64,000 nucleotides of DNA from Labrys sp. KNU-23 (lineage in GTDB: Bacteria > Pseudomonadota > Alphaproteobacteria > Rhizobiales > Labraceae), in the NCBI RefSeq assembly GCF_008330945.1, contig NZ_CP043489.1, positions 4,351,501-4,415,500 of the forward strand, given 5' to 3'. This document shows, in pieces, positions 7,519 through 16,470 of this stretch (the first letter of the stretch is position 1; each line of letters starts with the position of its first letter). A program made the translations under genes and the position numbers. Under the pieces are notes generated by a model, which saw only the letters and a program-made list of their open reading frames with translations, did not search any database and was not told the origin of the DNA.

Positions 7519-8838
7519 ATGGCCGATCTCAGCACCAATTTCCTGGGCATCAAGTCTCCCAATCCGTTCTGGCTGGCCTCGGCGCCGCCGACCGACAAGG
7601 AATACAATGTCGTCCGCGCCTTCAAGGCGGGGTGGGGCGGCGTGGTCTGGAAGACGCTCGGCGAGCAGGGGCCGCCGGTGGTCAACGTCAACGGCCCGCG
7701 CTACGGCGCCTGGCACAGCCAGGACCGCCGGGTCATGGGCTTCAACAATATCGAGCTGATCACCGACAGGCCGCTCGAGGTCAATCTGCGCGAGATCAAG
7801 CAAGTCAAGCGCGACTGGAAGGACCGGGCGCTCATCGTCTCCCTCATGGTGCCCTGTGAGGAGGACGCCTGGAAGTCGATCCTGCCCCTCGTCGAAGATA
7901 CCGAGGCCGATGGCATCGAGCTGAACTTCGGCTGTCCGCACGGCATGTCCGAGCGCGGCATGGGCTCGGCCGTCGGGCAGGTGCCCGAATATGTCGAGAT
8001 GGTTGCGCGCTGGTGCAAGCAATATAGCCGCATGCCGGTGATCGTGAAGCTGACGCCCAACATCACCGACGTGCGCAAGCCGGCCGAGGCGGCCAGGCGC
8101 GGCGGTGCCGACGCGGTGTCGCTGATCAACACCATCAACTCCATCGTCTCGGTCGATATCGACAATATGCGCCCCTGGCCGAACACGGACGGTTTCGGCA
8201 CCCATGGCGGCTATTGCGGCCCGGCGGTGAAGCCGATCGCACTCAGCATGGTCTCGGAGATCGCCCGGGCCGAGGCGACGCGCGGCATGCCGATCTCCGG
8301 CATCGGCGGCGTCGAGACCTGGCGCGACGCCGTGGAATATATGGCGCTGGGCTGCGGCACGGTGCAGGTCTGCACGGCGGCCATGGTCTATGGCTTCAAG
8401 GTGGTGCAGGAGATGATCTCCGGCCTGTCCGACTGGATGGACGAGAAGGGTTATACCTCAGTCGACCAGTTTGTCGGCAAGGCCATTCCCCAGGTGACCG
8501 ACTGGCAGCACCTCAACCTCGAATATGTGGTCAAGGCCCATATCGACCAGGATGCCTGCATCAAATGCGGCCGCTGCCACATCGCCTGTGAGGACACTTC
8601 GCACCAGGCCATCACCAACATGGTCGCCGGCGAGCGCAAGTTCGAAGTGATCGAGGAAGAGTGCGTGGGCTGCAATCTGTGCGCCGTGGTCTGCCCGATC
8701 GAGGACTGCATCACGCTCGAACCGGTGACCTCCGGGGTCGACAAGCGCACCGGCAGGCCGGTGGGCGGGCATCGCACCTGGAAGGAGCATCCCAACAATC
8801 CGGCCGTGCATGCCAAGGCAGCCGCGGCGGCGGAGTAG
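7519..8838 (+). CDS. preA: Dihydropyrimidine dehydrogenase, catalytic subunit PreA
   Basis: The ATG at 7519 follows GGAGAAACGAC and gives 439 residues. The N-terminal three-quarters is a dihydroorotate-dehydrogenase-like FMN barrel with the active-site loop CPHGMSERGMGSAVGQ, whose cysteine acts as the acid in ring reduction. The C-terminal part carries two 4Fe-4S motifs (CIKCGRCHIAC and CVGCNLCAVVCP). Together with PreT it reduces uracil to 5,6-dihydrouracil, the first step of reductive pyrimidine breakdown in the cytosol. The next enzymes (hydA, pydC-like) are encoded 30 kb away in this window, and the final ones (transaminase, mmsA) about 4-6 kb downstream. Confidence 0.96.
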   Translation: MADLSTNFLGIKSPNPFWLASAPPTDKEYNVVRAFKAGWGGVVWKTLGEQGPPVVNVNGPRYGAWHSQDRRVMGFNNIELITDRPLEVNLREIKQVKRDWKDRALIVSLMVPCEEDAWKSILPLVEDTEADGIELNFGCPHGMSERGMGSAVGQVPEYVEMVARWCKQYSRMPVIVKLTPNITDVRKPAEAARRGGADAVSLINTINSIVSVDIDNMRPWPNTDGFGTHGGYCGPAVKPIALSMVSEIARAEATRGMPISGIGGVETWRDAVEYMALGCGTVQVCTAAMVYGFKVVQEMISGLSDWMDEKGYTSVDQFVGKAIPQVTDWQHLNLEYVVKAHIDQDACIKCGRCHIACEDTSHQAITNMVAGERKFEVIEEECVGCNLCAVVCPIEDCITLEPVTSGVDKRTGRPVGGHRTWKEHPNNPAVHAKAAAAAE

Positions 8839-8852
8839 GGCGGGCGCTGGCT

Positions 8853-9040
8853 TCACCCCTCATCCCCCTGCCGGACCTCTAGTCAACTCAAGAGAGTTGA
8901 CGACACCCGCAAGGGGAGAAGGGAATTCACCCGGCGCGGGATGCGGCACTTGGGACCGTTCACCTGATCTCGGCTTAGCCCATCAGACCCCCCTTCTCCC
9001 CTTGCGGGAGAAGGTGGCGGCAGCCGGATGAGGGGTGACC
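8853..9040. repeat. Interspersed palindromic repeat (CCCCTCATCC/CTTCTCCC family), two inverted units
   Basis: Two units in opposite orientation, ACCCCTCATCC...AAGGGGAGAAGG and CCTTCTCCCCTTGCGGGAGAAGG...GGATGAGGGGT, fill most of the 284-bp gap after preA. A nested perfect hairpin (GTCAACTC-AAGA-GAGTTGAC) lies at 8882-8901. Related units occur at 13811-13986 and 55358-55483. No open reading frame of note is present. Confidence 0.8.
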
Positions 9041-9122
9041 CTCGACTGAGCAGAATGAGATTGTCATCCCTCTCCGCCCAGACCAGGATGCAGCGCTCTC
9101 ATCGGGAAATCACGCCGGGCCC

Positions 9123-9797
9123 ATGACGCTGGATCAGATCGCAGAACATGCCGAGGCCGTCGGTCTCTCGGTGAGGGGCGCCTTCCATCCCCGGCCTGAG
9201 GACGGCGTACCGGCACTCGACACCGGGCCGGTCGAGACGCTGGTGCTGCTCGGCTGGAGCGGCGGCCGGCAATGGCCCGCTTTCGCGGCCTCGCCCGAGG
9301 CAGCCGATGGTGCGCAGCATCCATTGGATCGCTGGTCCGCCCGTGTGATCGACGCGATGGCGAACGAGTTCGGTGCCGTCGCCCTCTATCCCTTCGGCGG
9401 TCCGCCCCATTTGCCGTTCCAGCGCTGGGCGCAGCGCGGCGACGCTGTCTTCCCTTCGCCGCTCGGCATCTATGTGCATCCCGTGCATGGTCTCTGGCAC
9501 AGCTATCGCGGGGCGCTCGGCCTTGGCAAAAGGCTGGCGCTGCCGCCGCTCGCAGAGGCCGTCCATCCCTGTGAGAGCTGTGCGGCCAAGCCCTGCCTGG
9601 ACAGCTGTCCGGTTACCGCCTTCACACCGGCGGGCTATGACGTCGAACGCTGTGCCGCCCATGTGCGCTCGCCGCAGGGCACGGCCTGCCGGCAAGGCGG
9701 CTGCCTTGCGCGCCGGGCCTGCCCGGTGGCCCCTGACAAGGCTTATGGCGCTGGGGAGGCAGGCTTCTATATGAACGCTTTCCTGGCCGCGCATTGA
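9123..9797 (+). CDS. Ferredoxin-like 4Fe-4S protein of unknown role
   Basis: The 224-residue protein has an unremarkable N-terminal two-thirds followed by a C-terminal cluster-binding region: HPCESCAAKPCLDSCPV near residue 150 and a second set ACRQGGCLARRACPV near 200. This resembles the ferredoxin part of epoxyqueuosine-reductase-type proteins without their cobalamin domain. It is probably a cytosolic electron-transfer or small reductase protein. It sits between preTA and phhA but is separated from preA by repeats, so a pyrimidine role is not supported. The ATG at 9123 has no strong Shine-Dalgarno. Confidence 0.75.
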   Translation: MTLDQIAEHAEAVGLSVRGAFHPRPEDGVPALDTGPVETLVLLGWSGGRQWPAFAASPEAADGAQHPLDRWSARVIDAMANEFGAVALYPFGGPPHLPFQRWAQRGDAVFPSPLGIYVHPVHGLWHSYRGALGLGKRLALPPLAEAVHPCESCAAKPCLDSCPVTAFTPAGYDVERCAAHVRSPQGTACRQGGCLARRACPVAPDKAYGAGEAGFYMNAFLAAH

Positions 9798-9810
9798 GCG
9801 AGAGGCTGCT

Positions 9811-10683
9811 CTATTTCAGCTTCGCCTTGGTCTTGGGAAAATCACGCCAATAATCGCCGCTGCCCCGGCGCAGGACCTTGTCTTCGGGCCGGATCTCGAA
9901 GGGGGACAATGTAGGCTTCTCCCGCAATTCGGCGAACAGGCGGGGTGCATCGATCCCCCTGAGCAGATCGAAGAGCTCCTCGAAACGGTCGATCACGAAG
10001 TAGGTCGCCTGGAAATCGTCGATGTAATAGCCGGTGCGCATGACTCGCTCGAAATCGAAGCGGAGATGGTGGGCGGAGGCATCGTCGACGGCATATTTCG
10101 CTTCGCCGAAGGATGAGACGATGCCCGCCCCATAGATGCGGATGCCCTCGGGCTTGCGGATCAGGCCGAATTCGATGGTGTACCAGTTGAGGCGGGCGAG
10201 GAACTTCACGCCCTTGTTGTCGATCGCCTCGAGGCCGATGCGGCCATATTCGTTCATGTAATCGGCATAGGCCGGATTGGTGAGCAGCGGCACATGGCCG
10301 AAGACGTCGTGGAAAATATCGGGTTCTTCGAGATAGTCGAGCTGCGCGCGGGTGCGGATGAAGGTGCCGGCCGGAAAACGCCGGCTCGCCAGCATCTCGA
10401 AGAAGGGGCGGGAAGCAATCAGGCCAGGCACCGCCACCACCTCCCAGCCGGTGGCCCGTCGCAGCCTTTCGTTCATGCGCTCGAAATTCGGTATGCCCGT
10501 CTCGTCGATACCCAGTGTGGCCAGCCCATCCAGATATTCCTGCGCGACATGGCCTTTCAGCGCCGAGAGCTGGCGCTGGAACAGGATGGACCAGGTCTCG
10601 TGGTCCTCCCGGCTGTAGCGATGCCAATCCTGCGGGATGATGCATTGCTCGATCGTCTGAGCACTCAGTACGGCGTGTCCCAT
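9811..10683 (-). CDS. phhA: Phenylalanine 4-monooxygenase
   Basis: The protein is a bacterial aromatic amino acid hydroxylase of about 290 residues. The iron facial triad is visible as two histidines in FHDVFGHVPLL (about residues 125-131) and the glutamate in WYTIEFGL (about 171), with the pterin-binding region between them. It converts phenylalanine to tyrosine using tetrahydrobiopterin and oxygen. Two adjacent ATG codons begin the frame (10686 and 10683). The GGAGGA ribosome binding site is 2 bp from the first and 5 bp from the second, so I chose the second. No pterin dehydratase gene (phhB) is adjacent. The 277-bp region between it and rutR has no other gene. Confidence 0.96.
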   Translation of the reverse strand: MGHAVLSAQTIEQCIIPQDWHRYSREDHETWSILFQRQLSALKGHVAQEYLDGLATLGIDETGIPNFERMNERLRRATGWEVVAVPGLIASRPFFEMLASRRFPAGTFIRTRAQLDYLEEPDIFHDVFGHVPLLTNPAYADYMNEYGRIGLEAIDNKGVKFLARLNWYTIEFGLIRKPEGIRIYGAGIVSSFGEAKYAVDDASAHHLRFDFERVMRTGYYIDDFQATYFVIDRFEELFDLLRGIDAPRLFAELREKPTLSPFEIRPEDKVLRRGSGDYWRDFPKTKAKLK

Positions 10684-10960
10684 CATGTCCTCCCAAAAGC
10701 GTTTTGTGATTTCCTGGAAGCACCAAGAATCGCAAAGACGCGTCGGAACAAGGAGCTAGGGCAAACAAGCGTTCGCGCTTGAACGCGCTTTGCTCTAGGG
10801 GATGACCCCTCTATCCATGTGCGGTGAGGATAGCACGCCTGCTAGGGTAAGACGTGATTTCTCTGGGTTGTGTTTTGTCTATAACTCTTTGTTTTGGCGC
10901 ATTTTATTAGCTGAAATGCGAGGCCGCCTTTCCGAAAATTGCTTTGGGCCCAAGGCCCGA

Positions 10961-11605
10961 TCAGCGCTCGGCCAGCACGCCGCGTAGGATCGTTTCGGTC
11001 AACGTCTTCAGCGTTTCCTCGTAGAAGGCTTCGTCGGTGAGGTCCTTGCCGGTGAGGACGCTGATCTGCGTAGCGAAATCGGCATAATGCTGGGTGGTCG
11101 CCCAGATCATGAAGAGGAGATGATAGGGCTCGATCGGCCGCAATTTTCCTTCGGCGATCCAGCGCTGGATGATGACCGATTTCTGTCGGACGGTGTTGGT
11201 GAGATCGGTCGCCAGCACCTTCTTCAGGTGGGGTGCCCCCTGCATGATCTCCATGGCGAAGAGACGGGAGGACTCCGGATAGAGCCGCGAGCATTTGAGC
11301 TTGTGCTCGATATAGGACGTCAGGGCCGCGACCGGGCCGCGCGTGGCGTCGAGTTCCTTCAGTGGCGTGACCCAGACTTCCAGCGTGCGGGTGAGTACCG
11401 CCTCATAGAGGGCGTCCTTGGTACGGAAATAATAGAGGAGATTGGTCTTCGACATGCCGGCGGCTTCGGCGACCTGGTCGATACGCGTGCCGCGCAAGCC
11501 ATGTTTCGAAAAGGCCGAAAGGGCGCTGTCGAGGATCTTGTCGATATTGGCCAGGCCGAGCTTGGTCTTGTTGCGTTGCCGGCCGGCCTCTCCTCCCTCT
11601 GCCAT
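10961..11605 (-). CDS. rutR: TetR-family pyrimidine regulator RutR
   Basis: The 214-residue product aligns by eye along most of its length with E. coli RutR: the helix-turn-helix IDQVAEAAGMSKTNLLYYF followed by KDALYEAVLTRTLEVWVTPLK, PESSRLFAMEIMQGAPHL, and the highly characteristic HLLFMIWATTQHYADFATQISVLTG. RutR binds uracil and thymine and releases DNA when they are present. I chose the ATG at 11605, preceded by AGGA with about 8 bp spacing; the frame extends further upstream without conservation. RutR-like operators lie before preT and the ABC operon. It follows an XRE-cupin regulator gene on the same strand after 38 bp. Confidence 0.93.
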   Translation of the reverse strand: MAEGGEAGRQRNKTKLGLANIDKILDSALSAFSKHGLRGTRIDQVAEAAGMSKTNLLYYFRTKDALYEAVLTRTLEVWVTPLKELDATRGPVAALTSYIEHKLKCSRLYPESSRLFAMEIMQGAPHLKKVLATDLTNTVRQKSVIIQRWIAEGKLRPIEPYHLLFMIWATTQHYADFATQISVLTGKDLTDEAFYEETLKTLTETILRGVLAER

Positions 11606-11643
11606 GAGCGCTTCCTGTTTCGTTGTTCCCATTCCTTCATGGC

Positions 11644-12195
11644 TCAGAAGCTTGGCGGTGTGCAAGCCGATATCAGCTCGCAGGGCGTATCGCCGACATT
11701 GCGGAAGCGATGAGGCTCGCGGCTGTCGAAATAATATGCATCCCCCGGGCCAAGCACGGCCACATCCTCGCCCACGGTGACTTCGAGCTGGCCTCGGATG
11801 ATGATGCCGCATTCCTCGCCCTGATGGTGCAGCAGCACCTTGCCGGAATCCGCCCCGGGCTGATAGCGTTCGGAGATCATCTGCAGGGCGCGCCCCCTCA
11901 GGTCCGACCCGACCTGGCGATAGGAGACGCGCCCGCGGCCGATCTCCATCAACTCGCCCGAGCGGTAGAACACCTTGCGGCCGGGATTGGCGTCGAGGGC
12001 GAAGAATTCGGCCAAACCGATCGGCAAGGCGTCCAGCACTCGCTTGAGCGCACCGACCGACGGGTTCACCGCATTCGATTCCATCAGCGAGATGGTGGCG
12101 TTGGAGATGCCGGCGCGCTTGGCAAGCTGGCGCTGCGACAATCCGCGCGCCTCGCGCACGCGACGCAGCAGAGAACCCAAATCGACGTTCTGCAT
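11644..12195 (-). CDS. XRE-cupin transcriptional regulator (PuuR-like)
   Basis: The protein has an N-terminal helix-turn-helix of the XRE type (about residues 5-60, LLRRVREARGLSQRQLAKRAGISNATISLMES) and a C-terminal cupin barrel (about 105-175, LHHQGEECGIIIRGQLEV and GDAYYFDSREPHRFRN). This is the layout of PuuR and similar regulators of polyamine or amino-acid breakdown. The ATG at 12195 has GGAGGA at ideal spacing; an in-frame GTG at 12210 lies against that site and is less likely. The gene is divergent from the omega-amino-acid transaminase at 12480, which is its most likely target. Confidence 0.85.
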   Translation of the reverse strand: MQNVDLGSLLRRVREARGLSQRQLAKRAGISNATISLMESNAVNPSVGALKRVLDALPIGLAEFFALDANPGRKVFYRSGELMEIGRGRVSYRQVGSDLRGRALQMISERYQPGADSGKVLLHHQGEECGIIIRGQLEVTVGEDVAVLGPGDAYYFDSREPHRFRNVGDTPCELISACTPPSF

Positions 12196-12312
12196 GATGC
12201 GGTCCTCCACCCAGGCCTGTTTAGAATGTTAAATATCATGAACGCCGACGATAATTCCACTTTGCATTCAATGGGCCGGAATCTGCAAACCTAACGCTTG
12301 TTATTGAACATT

Positions 12313-12324
12313 CGTTCTAGAACG
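12313..12324. promoter_or_regulatory. 12-bp perfect palindrome in the regulator-transaminase intergenic region
   Basis: CGTTCTAGAACG is fully self-complementary and lies in the AT-richer 284-bp region between the XRE-cupin gene and the divergent transaminase. It could be the operator of the XRE regulator. This is inference from position and symmetry only. Confidence 0.35.
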
Positions 12325-12479
12325 GAAATTCGGTTATTGAAGTGCAGCCGAAATAGGAATGATGCTGCCACAACAAAGAGTTGGCATAATTTTCAAATTC
12401 AAGGCAAAGCTATCGCCAGCTTAACGAGCCGGGCCTCCCGCCAGCCTTCGGGACCTCGGCAGCTCCCGGAGAGATCCTG

Positions 12480-13805
12480 ATGAATGCCCCGATCCGCGCG
12501 ACCAACAACCTCGAAGCGTTCTGGATGCCGTTTACGGCTAACAGACAGTTCAAGGCCAATCCGCGCATGTTCGTCGCTGCCAAGGACATGCACTACACCA
12601 CGGCCGATGGTCGTCAGGTGCTCGACGGCACGGCGGGCCTGTGGTGCTGCAATGCCGGCCATGGCCGCCCCAAGATCACCGAGGCGATCCAGAAGCAGGC
12701 GGCCGAGCTCGATTATGCGCCAGCCTTCCAGATGGGGCACCCCGCCGCCTTCGAGCTCGCTTCGCGCCTGGTCCAGCTGACGCCCCAGGGCATCGATCAT
12801 GTCTTCTTCGCCAATTCCGGCTCCGAAGCCGTCGACAGCGCGCTGAAGATTGCCCTGGCCTATCACCGCGCCCGCGGCGAAGGGCAGCGCTTCCGCCTGA
12901 TCGGCCGCGAGCGCGGCTATCACGGCGTCGGTTTCGGCGGTATTTCGGTGGGCGGCATCGTCTCCAACCGCAAGATGTTCGGCACGCTGCTCACCGGTGT
13001 CGACCATATCCGCCACACCCACGACCTCAGCCGCAACGCCTTCTCCCGCGGCCTGCCCGAGCATGGCGCCGAATATGCCGAGGATCTGGAAAGGGTGATC
13101 GCCCTGCATGATCCCTCCACCATCGCGGCGGTGATAATCGAACCGATCGCCGGCTCCACCGGCGTGCTGCTGCCGCCCAAGGGCTATCTCGAGCGCATCC
13201 GCGCCATCTGCGACAAGCACGGTATCCTCCTGATCTTCGACGAGGTCATCACCGGTTTCGGCCGCCTCGGCGCGCCCTTCGCCGCCGATTATTTCGGCGT
13301 GACCCCGGACATGATGACGGTGGCCAAGGGCATCACCTCGGGCGTGATCCCGATGGGCGCGGTTTTCGCCAAGAAGGAGATCTACGATGCCTTCATGACG
13401 GGGCCGGAGCACCTGATCGAGCTCTTCCACGGCTACACCTATTCGGCCAATCCGGTGGCCTGCGCCGCCGCGCTGGGCACGCTCGACACCTATGCCGAGG
13501 AAGGCCTGCTCACCCGCGCTGCCGATCTCGCCTCCTATTGGGAAGATGCGGTGCACTCGCTCAAGGGCCTGCCGCATGTCATCGACATCCGCAATCTCGG
13601 CCTGATCGGCGCCATCGAGCTCGAGCCGATCGCCGGTCAGCCCACCAAGCGCGCCTTCTCCGCCTTCCTGAAGGCCTATGAGAAGGGCCTCCTGATCCGC
13701 ACCACCGGCGACATCATCGCCCTGTCCCCGCCGCTGATCATCTCCAAGGCGCAGATCGACGAGTTAGTCACCACGCTCGGCGACGTCTTGAAGACGCTGG
13801 ATTGA
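12480..13805 (+). CDS. Omega-amino acid (beta-alanine):pyruvate transaminase
   Basis: The 441-residue protein is a class III PLP aminotransferase. It shows the N-terminal AFWMPFTANRQFKANPRM typical of beta-alanine:pyruvate transaminases, ANSGSEAVDSALKIA, GYHGVGFG, the cofactor aspartate in LIFDEVITGFGR, and the PLP lysine 283 in TVAKGITSG. It would convert beta-alanine, the end product of pyrimidine reduction, and pyruvate to malonate semialdehyde and alanine. mmsA follows 223 bp later and would oxidise the semialdehyde. The start overlaps the tail of the AT-rich divergent region and has GGAGAGATCCTG upstream. Activity on other omega-amines is possible. Confidence 0.92.
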   Translation: MNAPIRATNNLEAFWMPFTANRQFKANPRMFVAAKDMHYTTADGRQVLDGTAGLWCCNAGHGRPKITEAIQKQAAELDYAPAFQMGHPAAFELASRLVQLTPQGIDHVFFANSGSEAVDSALKIALAYHRARGEGQRFRLIGRERGYHGVGFGGISVGGIVSNRKMFGTLLTGVDHIRHTHDLSRNAFSRGLPEHGAEYAEDLERVIALHDPSTIAAVIIEPIAGSTGVLLPPKGYLERIRAICDKHGILLIFDEVITGFGRLGAPFAADYFGVTPDMMTVAKGITSGVIPMGAVFAKKEIYDAFMTGPEHLIELFHGYTYSANPVACAAALGTLDTYAEEGLLTRAADLASYWEDAVHSLKGLPHVIDIRNLGLIGAIELEPIAGQPTKRAFSAFLKAYEKGLLIRTTGDIIALSPPLIISKAQIDELVTTLGDVLKTLD

Positions 13806-13810
13806 TATTG

Positions 13811-13986
13811 CCTTCTCCCCTTGCGGGACTCCGCAGTTCCTGCGGAACCGCTCGGGATCCCGGCAGGAGGATGAGGGGTCTTGCGGCCTCGCCTGGCGGG
13901 ATGATGTTATTGGAAGCTTCAATGAGAGGGGCCTCGTCCACCCCTCATCCGCCCCTTCGGGGCACCTTCTCCCGCAGGGGCGAAGG
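13811..13986. repeat. Interspersed palindromic repeat (CCCCTCATCC/CTTCTCCC family)
   Basis: CCTTCTCCCCTTGCGGGA...GGATGAGGGG is followed by the mirrored CCCCTCATCC...ACCTTCTCCCGCAGGGG, filling the gap between the transaminase and mmsA. It belongs to the same family as 8853-9040 and 55358-55483. Confidence 0.8.
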
Positions 13987-14028
13987 CTGCTTGCCTGATC
14001 GGGCCTTCATTCTCCCAGAGGAAACCCC

Positions 14029-15525
14029 ATGGCCCGTATCGACAACCTGATCGGCGGCAAGCAGACCGCCACCACCAGCGGACGCTTCGCGCCCGTGTTC
14101 AACCCTGCCACCGGCGAACAGAGCGGCGAACTCGGCCTGTCCTCGACCGCGGATGTCGACGTCGCCGTGCAGGCGGCCAAGAAGGCCTTCATGGCCTGGT
14201 CGACCACCGCGCCGCTCAAGCGCGCCCGCTATATGTTCAAGTTCAAGGAACTGCTTGAGGCCAATGCCGACAGGATCGCCCAGGCAATCTCGGCCGAACA
14301 CGGCAAGACCCATTCCGACGCTTTGGGTGAAGTACAGCGCGGCATCGAGGTCGTCGAATTCGCCTGCGGTATCCCGCATCTGCTTGCCGGCGAATTCAGC
14401 CGCAACGTCGGCCCGGCCATCGACACCCACAACGACCGCCAGGCCCTCGGCGTCGTTGCCGGCATCACGCCCTTCAACTTCCCGGCCATGGTGCCGCTGT
14501 GGATGTATCCGGTGGCGATCGCGGCCGGCAACACCTTCATCCTCAAGCCGTCCGAGCGCGATCCCTCCGCCGCCCTGCTGGTGGCGCAGCTCCTCCTCGA
14601 CACCGGACTGCCGGAAGGCGTGCTCAACGTCGTCAACGGCGACAAGGAGGCCGTCGACGCGCTGCTGCACCATCCCGACGTCAAGGCCATCAGCTTCGTC
14701 GGCTCGACGCCGATCGCCCAGTACATCTATGCGACGGCCGCTGCCAACGGCAAGCGCTGCCAGGCTCTCGGTGGCGCCAAGAACCACATGGTGGTGATGC
14801 CGGATGCCGACATGGACCAGGCCGCCGATGCGCTGGTTTCGGCCGCCTATGGCTCGGCTGGCGAGCGCTGCATGGCGATCTCGGTGGCCGTGCCGATCGG
14901 CGATAAGACGGCCGACACGCTGGTCGAGCATCTCTTACCGCGCATCAACAAGCTCAAGGTCGGTCCTGCGGCGGATCCGCAGGCCGAGATGGGGCCGCTG
15001 GTCACCAAGCAGCATCAGGAAAAGGTGCTCGGCTATATCGATGCCGGCGTGAAGGAAGGCGCCAAGCTGGTGGTCGACGGCCGTGGCCTCAAGCTCCAGG
15101 GCTATGAGAACGGCTATTATGTCGGCGCCACCCTGTTCGATCACGTCACCGAGGATATGTCGATCTACAAGGAGGAGATCTTCGGGCCGGTGCTTTCCAT
15201 GGTGCGCGCACGCGACTACGCCCATGCCACCAAGATGATCAACGACCACGAATACGGCAACGGCACCGCCATCTTCACCCGTGACGGCGATGCGGCGCGC
15301 GCCTTTGCCGACAGCATCGAGGTCGGCATGGTCGGCGTCAACGTACCGCTGCCGGTACCGGTGGCCTATCACTCCTTCGGCGGCTGGAAGCGTTCGCTGT
15401 TCGGCGATCACTCGATCTACGGCATGGAAGGCGTGCGCTTCTACACCCGCCTGAAGACCGTGACGGCACGCTGGCCAACGGGCATCCGCTCCGGCGTGAA
15501 CCTGAATTTCCCCTCGACGAACTGA
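14029..15525 (+). CDS. mmsA: CoA-acylating malonate/methylmalonate-semialdehyde dehydrogenase (beta-alanine branch)
   Basis: The 498-residue aldehyde dehydrogenase has GVVAGITPFNFPAMVPLW, the NAD-binding FVGSTPIAQYIY, the catalytic Cys281 in GERCMAIS, and GGAKNH in place of the general-base glutamate. This last feature is characteristic of CoA-dependent MMSDH rather than water-dependent ALDHs. It converts malonate semialdehyde to acetyl-CoA, or methylmalonate semialdehyde to propionyl-CoA, with NAD and CoA. Its location downstream of the beta-alanine transaminase suggests the former as its main job. A second paralogue of equal length sits in the valine cluster at 19686-21182. Confidence 0.95.
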   Translation: MARIDNLIGGKQTATTSGRFAPVFNPATGEQSGELGLSSTADVDVAVQAAKKAFMAWSTTAPLKRARYMFKFKELLEANADRIAQAISAEHGKTHSDALGEVQRGIEVVEFACGIPHLLAGEFSRNVGPAIDTHNDRQALGVVAGITPFNFPAMVPLWMYPVAIAAGNTFILKPSERDPSAALLVAQLLLDTGLPEGVLNVVNGDKEAVDALLHHPDVKAISFVGSTPIAQYIYATAAANGKRCQALGGAKNHMVVMPDADMDQAADALVSAAYGSAGERCMAISVAVPIGDKTADTLVEHLLPRINKLKVGPAADPQAEMGPLVTKQHQEKVLGYIDAGVKEGAKLVVDGRGLKLQGYENGYYVGATLFDHVTEDMSIYKEEIFGPVLSMVRARDYAHATKMINDHEYGNGTAIFTRDGDAARAFADSIEVGMVGVNVPLPVPVAYHSFGGWKRSLFGDHSIYGMEGVRFYTRLKTVTARWPTGIRSGVNLNFPSTN

Positions 15526-15560
15526 GGGGCAGGTAACAAGCGCACCAAGCGTGGCGTCGT

Positions 15561-15668
15561 CCTGGGATCGCAGGCTTCCAGCCTGCTCCTGGAGACGCTA
15601 CGCCTGGATTAAGGGAGAGCAGGCAATCGCGACATGCAGGCATGTCGCTGAGATGCCTGCGATCCCAG
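15561..15668. repeat. Interspersed palindromic repeat (CCTGGGATCGCAGGC family)
   Basis: CCTGGGATCGCAGGC on the left is mirrored by GCCTGCGATCCCAG on the right, with a smaller internal palindrome (GACATGCAGGCATGTC). It lies between the convergent mmsA and enoyl-CoA hydratase genes. A second, more perfect copy is at 47957-48038. Confidence 0.8.
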
Positions 15669-15687
15669 AGCGTTTTGCTCTAGGAAA

Positions 15688-16461
15688 TTACCCCCGATTG
15701 AACTGCGCTGGGCGCTTTTCCACGAAGGCGGCCATGCCTTCCTTCTGATCTTCGGTCGAGAACAGGGCCTGGAAGACGCGGCGTTCGAAGGTGAGGCCGC
15801 TCGCGAGCGGCAGCTCATAGGCCTGGTTGATCGCTTCCTTCATCACCATGCTGGCCGTCAGCGACATGCTGGCGATGATCTGCGCCGTCTTCACCGCGTC
15901 CTCGACGAGATCGGCAGCCGGAACAACGCGCGAGGCCAGGCCGCAGCGCTCGGCCTCCGCCGCGTCCATCAGGCGGCCGGTGAGGCACAGTTCCATCGCC
16001 TTGGACTTGCCGATCGAGCGTACCAGCCTCTGGCTGCCGCCCATGCCGGGGATGACGCCGAGCTTGATCTCGGGCTGGCCGAATTTGGCGGTATCGGCCG
16101 CCAGGATGAAATCGCACATCAAGGCGAGTTCGCAGCCGCCGCCCAAAGCATAGCCGGCTACGGCAGCGATCTTCGGCTTGCGGGAAGCCGCGAAATGGTT
16201 CCATTCCGAGAACCAGTCGCTGCTGTACATGTCGACGAAGCTCTGGGCCTGCATTTCCTTGATGTCGGCGCCGGCGGCAAAGGCCTTGGCGGAGCCGGTG
16301 ATCACCAGGCAGCCGATGGAGGGATCGGCGTCCGCGGCCTGGGTGGCCGCCAGAAGTTCGCCGGCCAGCTTGCGGTTGAGGGCGTTGAGGGCTTCGGGTC
16401 GGTTGAGCGTGATCAGCAGCACGCGTCCGCGCTGCTCGGTGATAATGGTCTCATAGGTCAT
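15688..16461 (-). CDS. Enoyl-CoA hydratase (methacrylyl-CoA/short-chain)
   Basis: The 257-residue crotonase has the oxyanion-hole segments FAAGADIKEM and AGYALGGGCELALMCD, and both catalytic glutamates are in place (GGGCELALM and FGQPEIKLGVIPGMGGSQRL). It hydrates short enoyl-CoAs. Its position as the last gene of the valine cluster, 9 bp after mmsB, points to hydration of methacrylyl-CoA to 3-hydroxyisobutyryl-CoA. Sequence alone does not exclude a general crotonase role. GAGGACCAGAC precedes the ATG. Confidence 0.92.
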   Translation of the reverse strand: MTYETIITEQRGRVLLITLNRPEALNALNRKLAGELLAATQAADADPSIGCLVITGSAKAFAAGADIKEMQAQSFVDMYSSDWFSEWNHFAASRKPKIAAVAGYALGGGCELALMCDFILAADTAKFGQPEIKLGVIPGMGGSQRLVRSIGKSKAMELCLTGRLMDAAEAERCGLASRVVPAADLVEDAVKTAQIIASMSLTASMVMKEAINQAYELPLASGLTFERRVFQALFSTEDQKEGMAAFVEKRPAQFNRG

Positions 16462-16470
16462 GTCTGGTCC

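Noticed and set aside
8853..9040. The repeat block as a possible CRISPR array
   Set aside because: Units are inverted, not direct, with no regular spacing or unique spacers, and no cas genes are in the window.
12231..12260. TTTAGAATGTTAAA near the XRE-cupin gene as an Irr box
   Set aside because: The second half-site does not fit TTCTAAA, and neither flanking gene has an iron connection.
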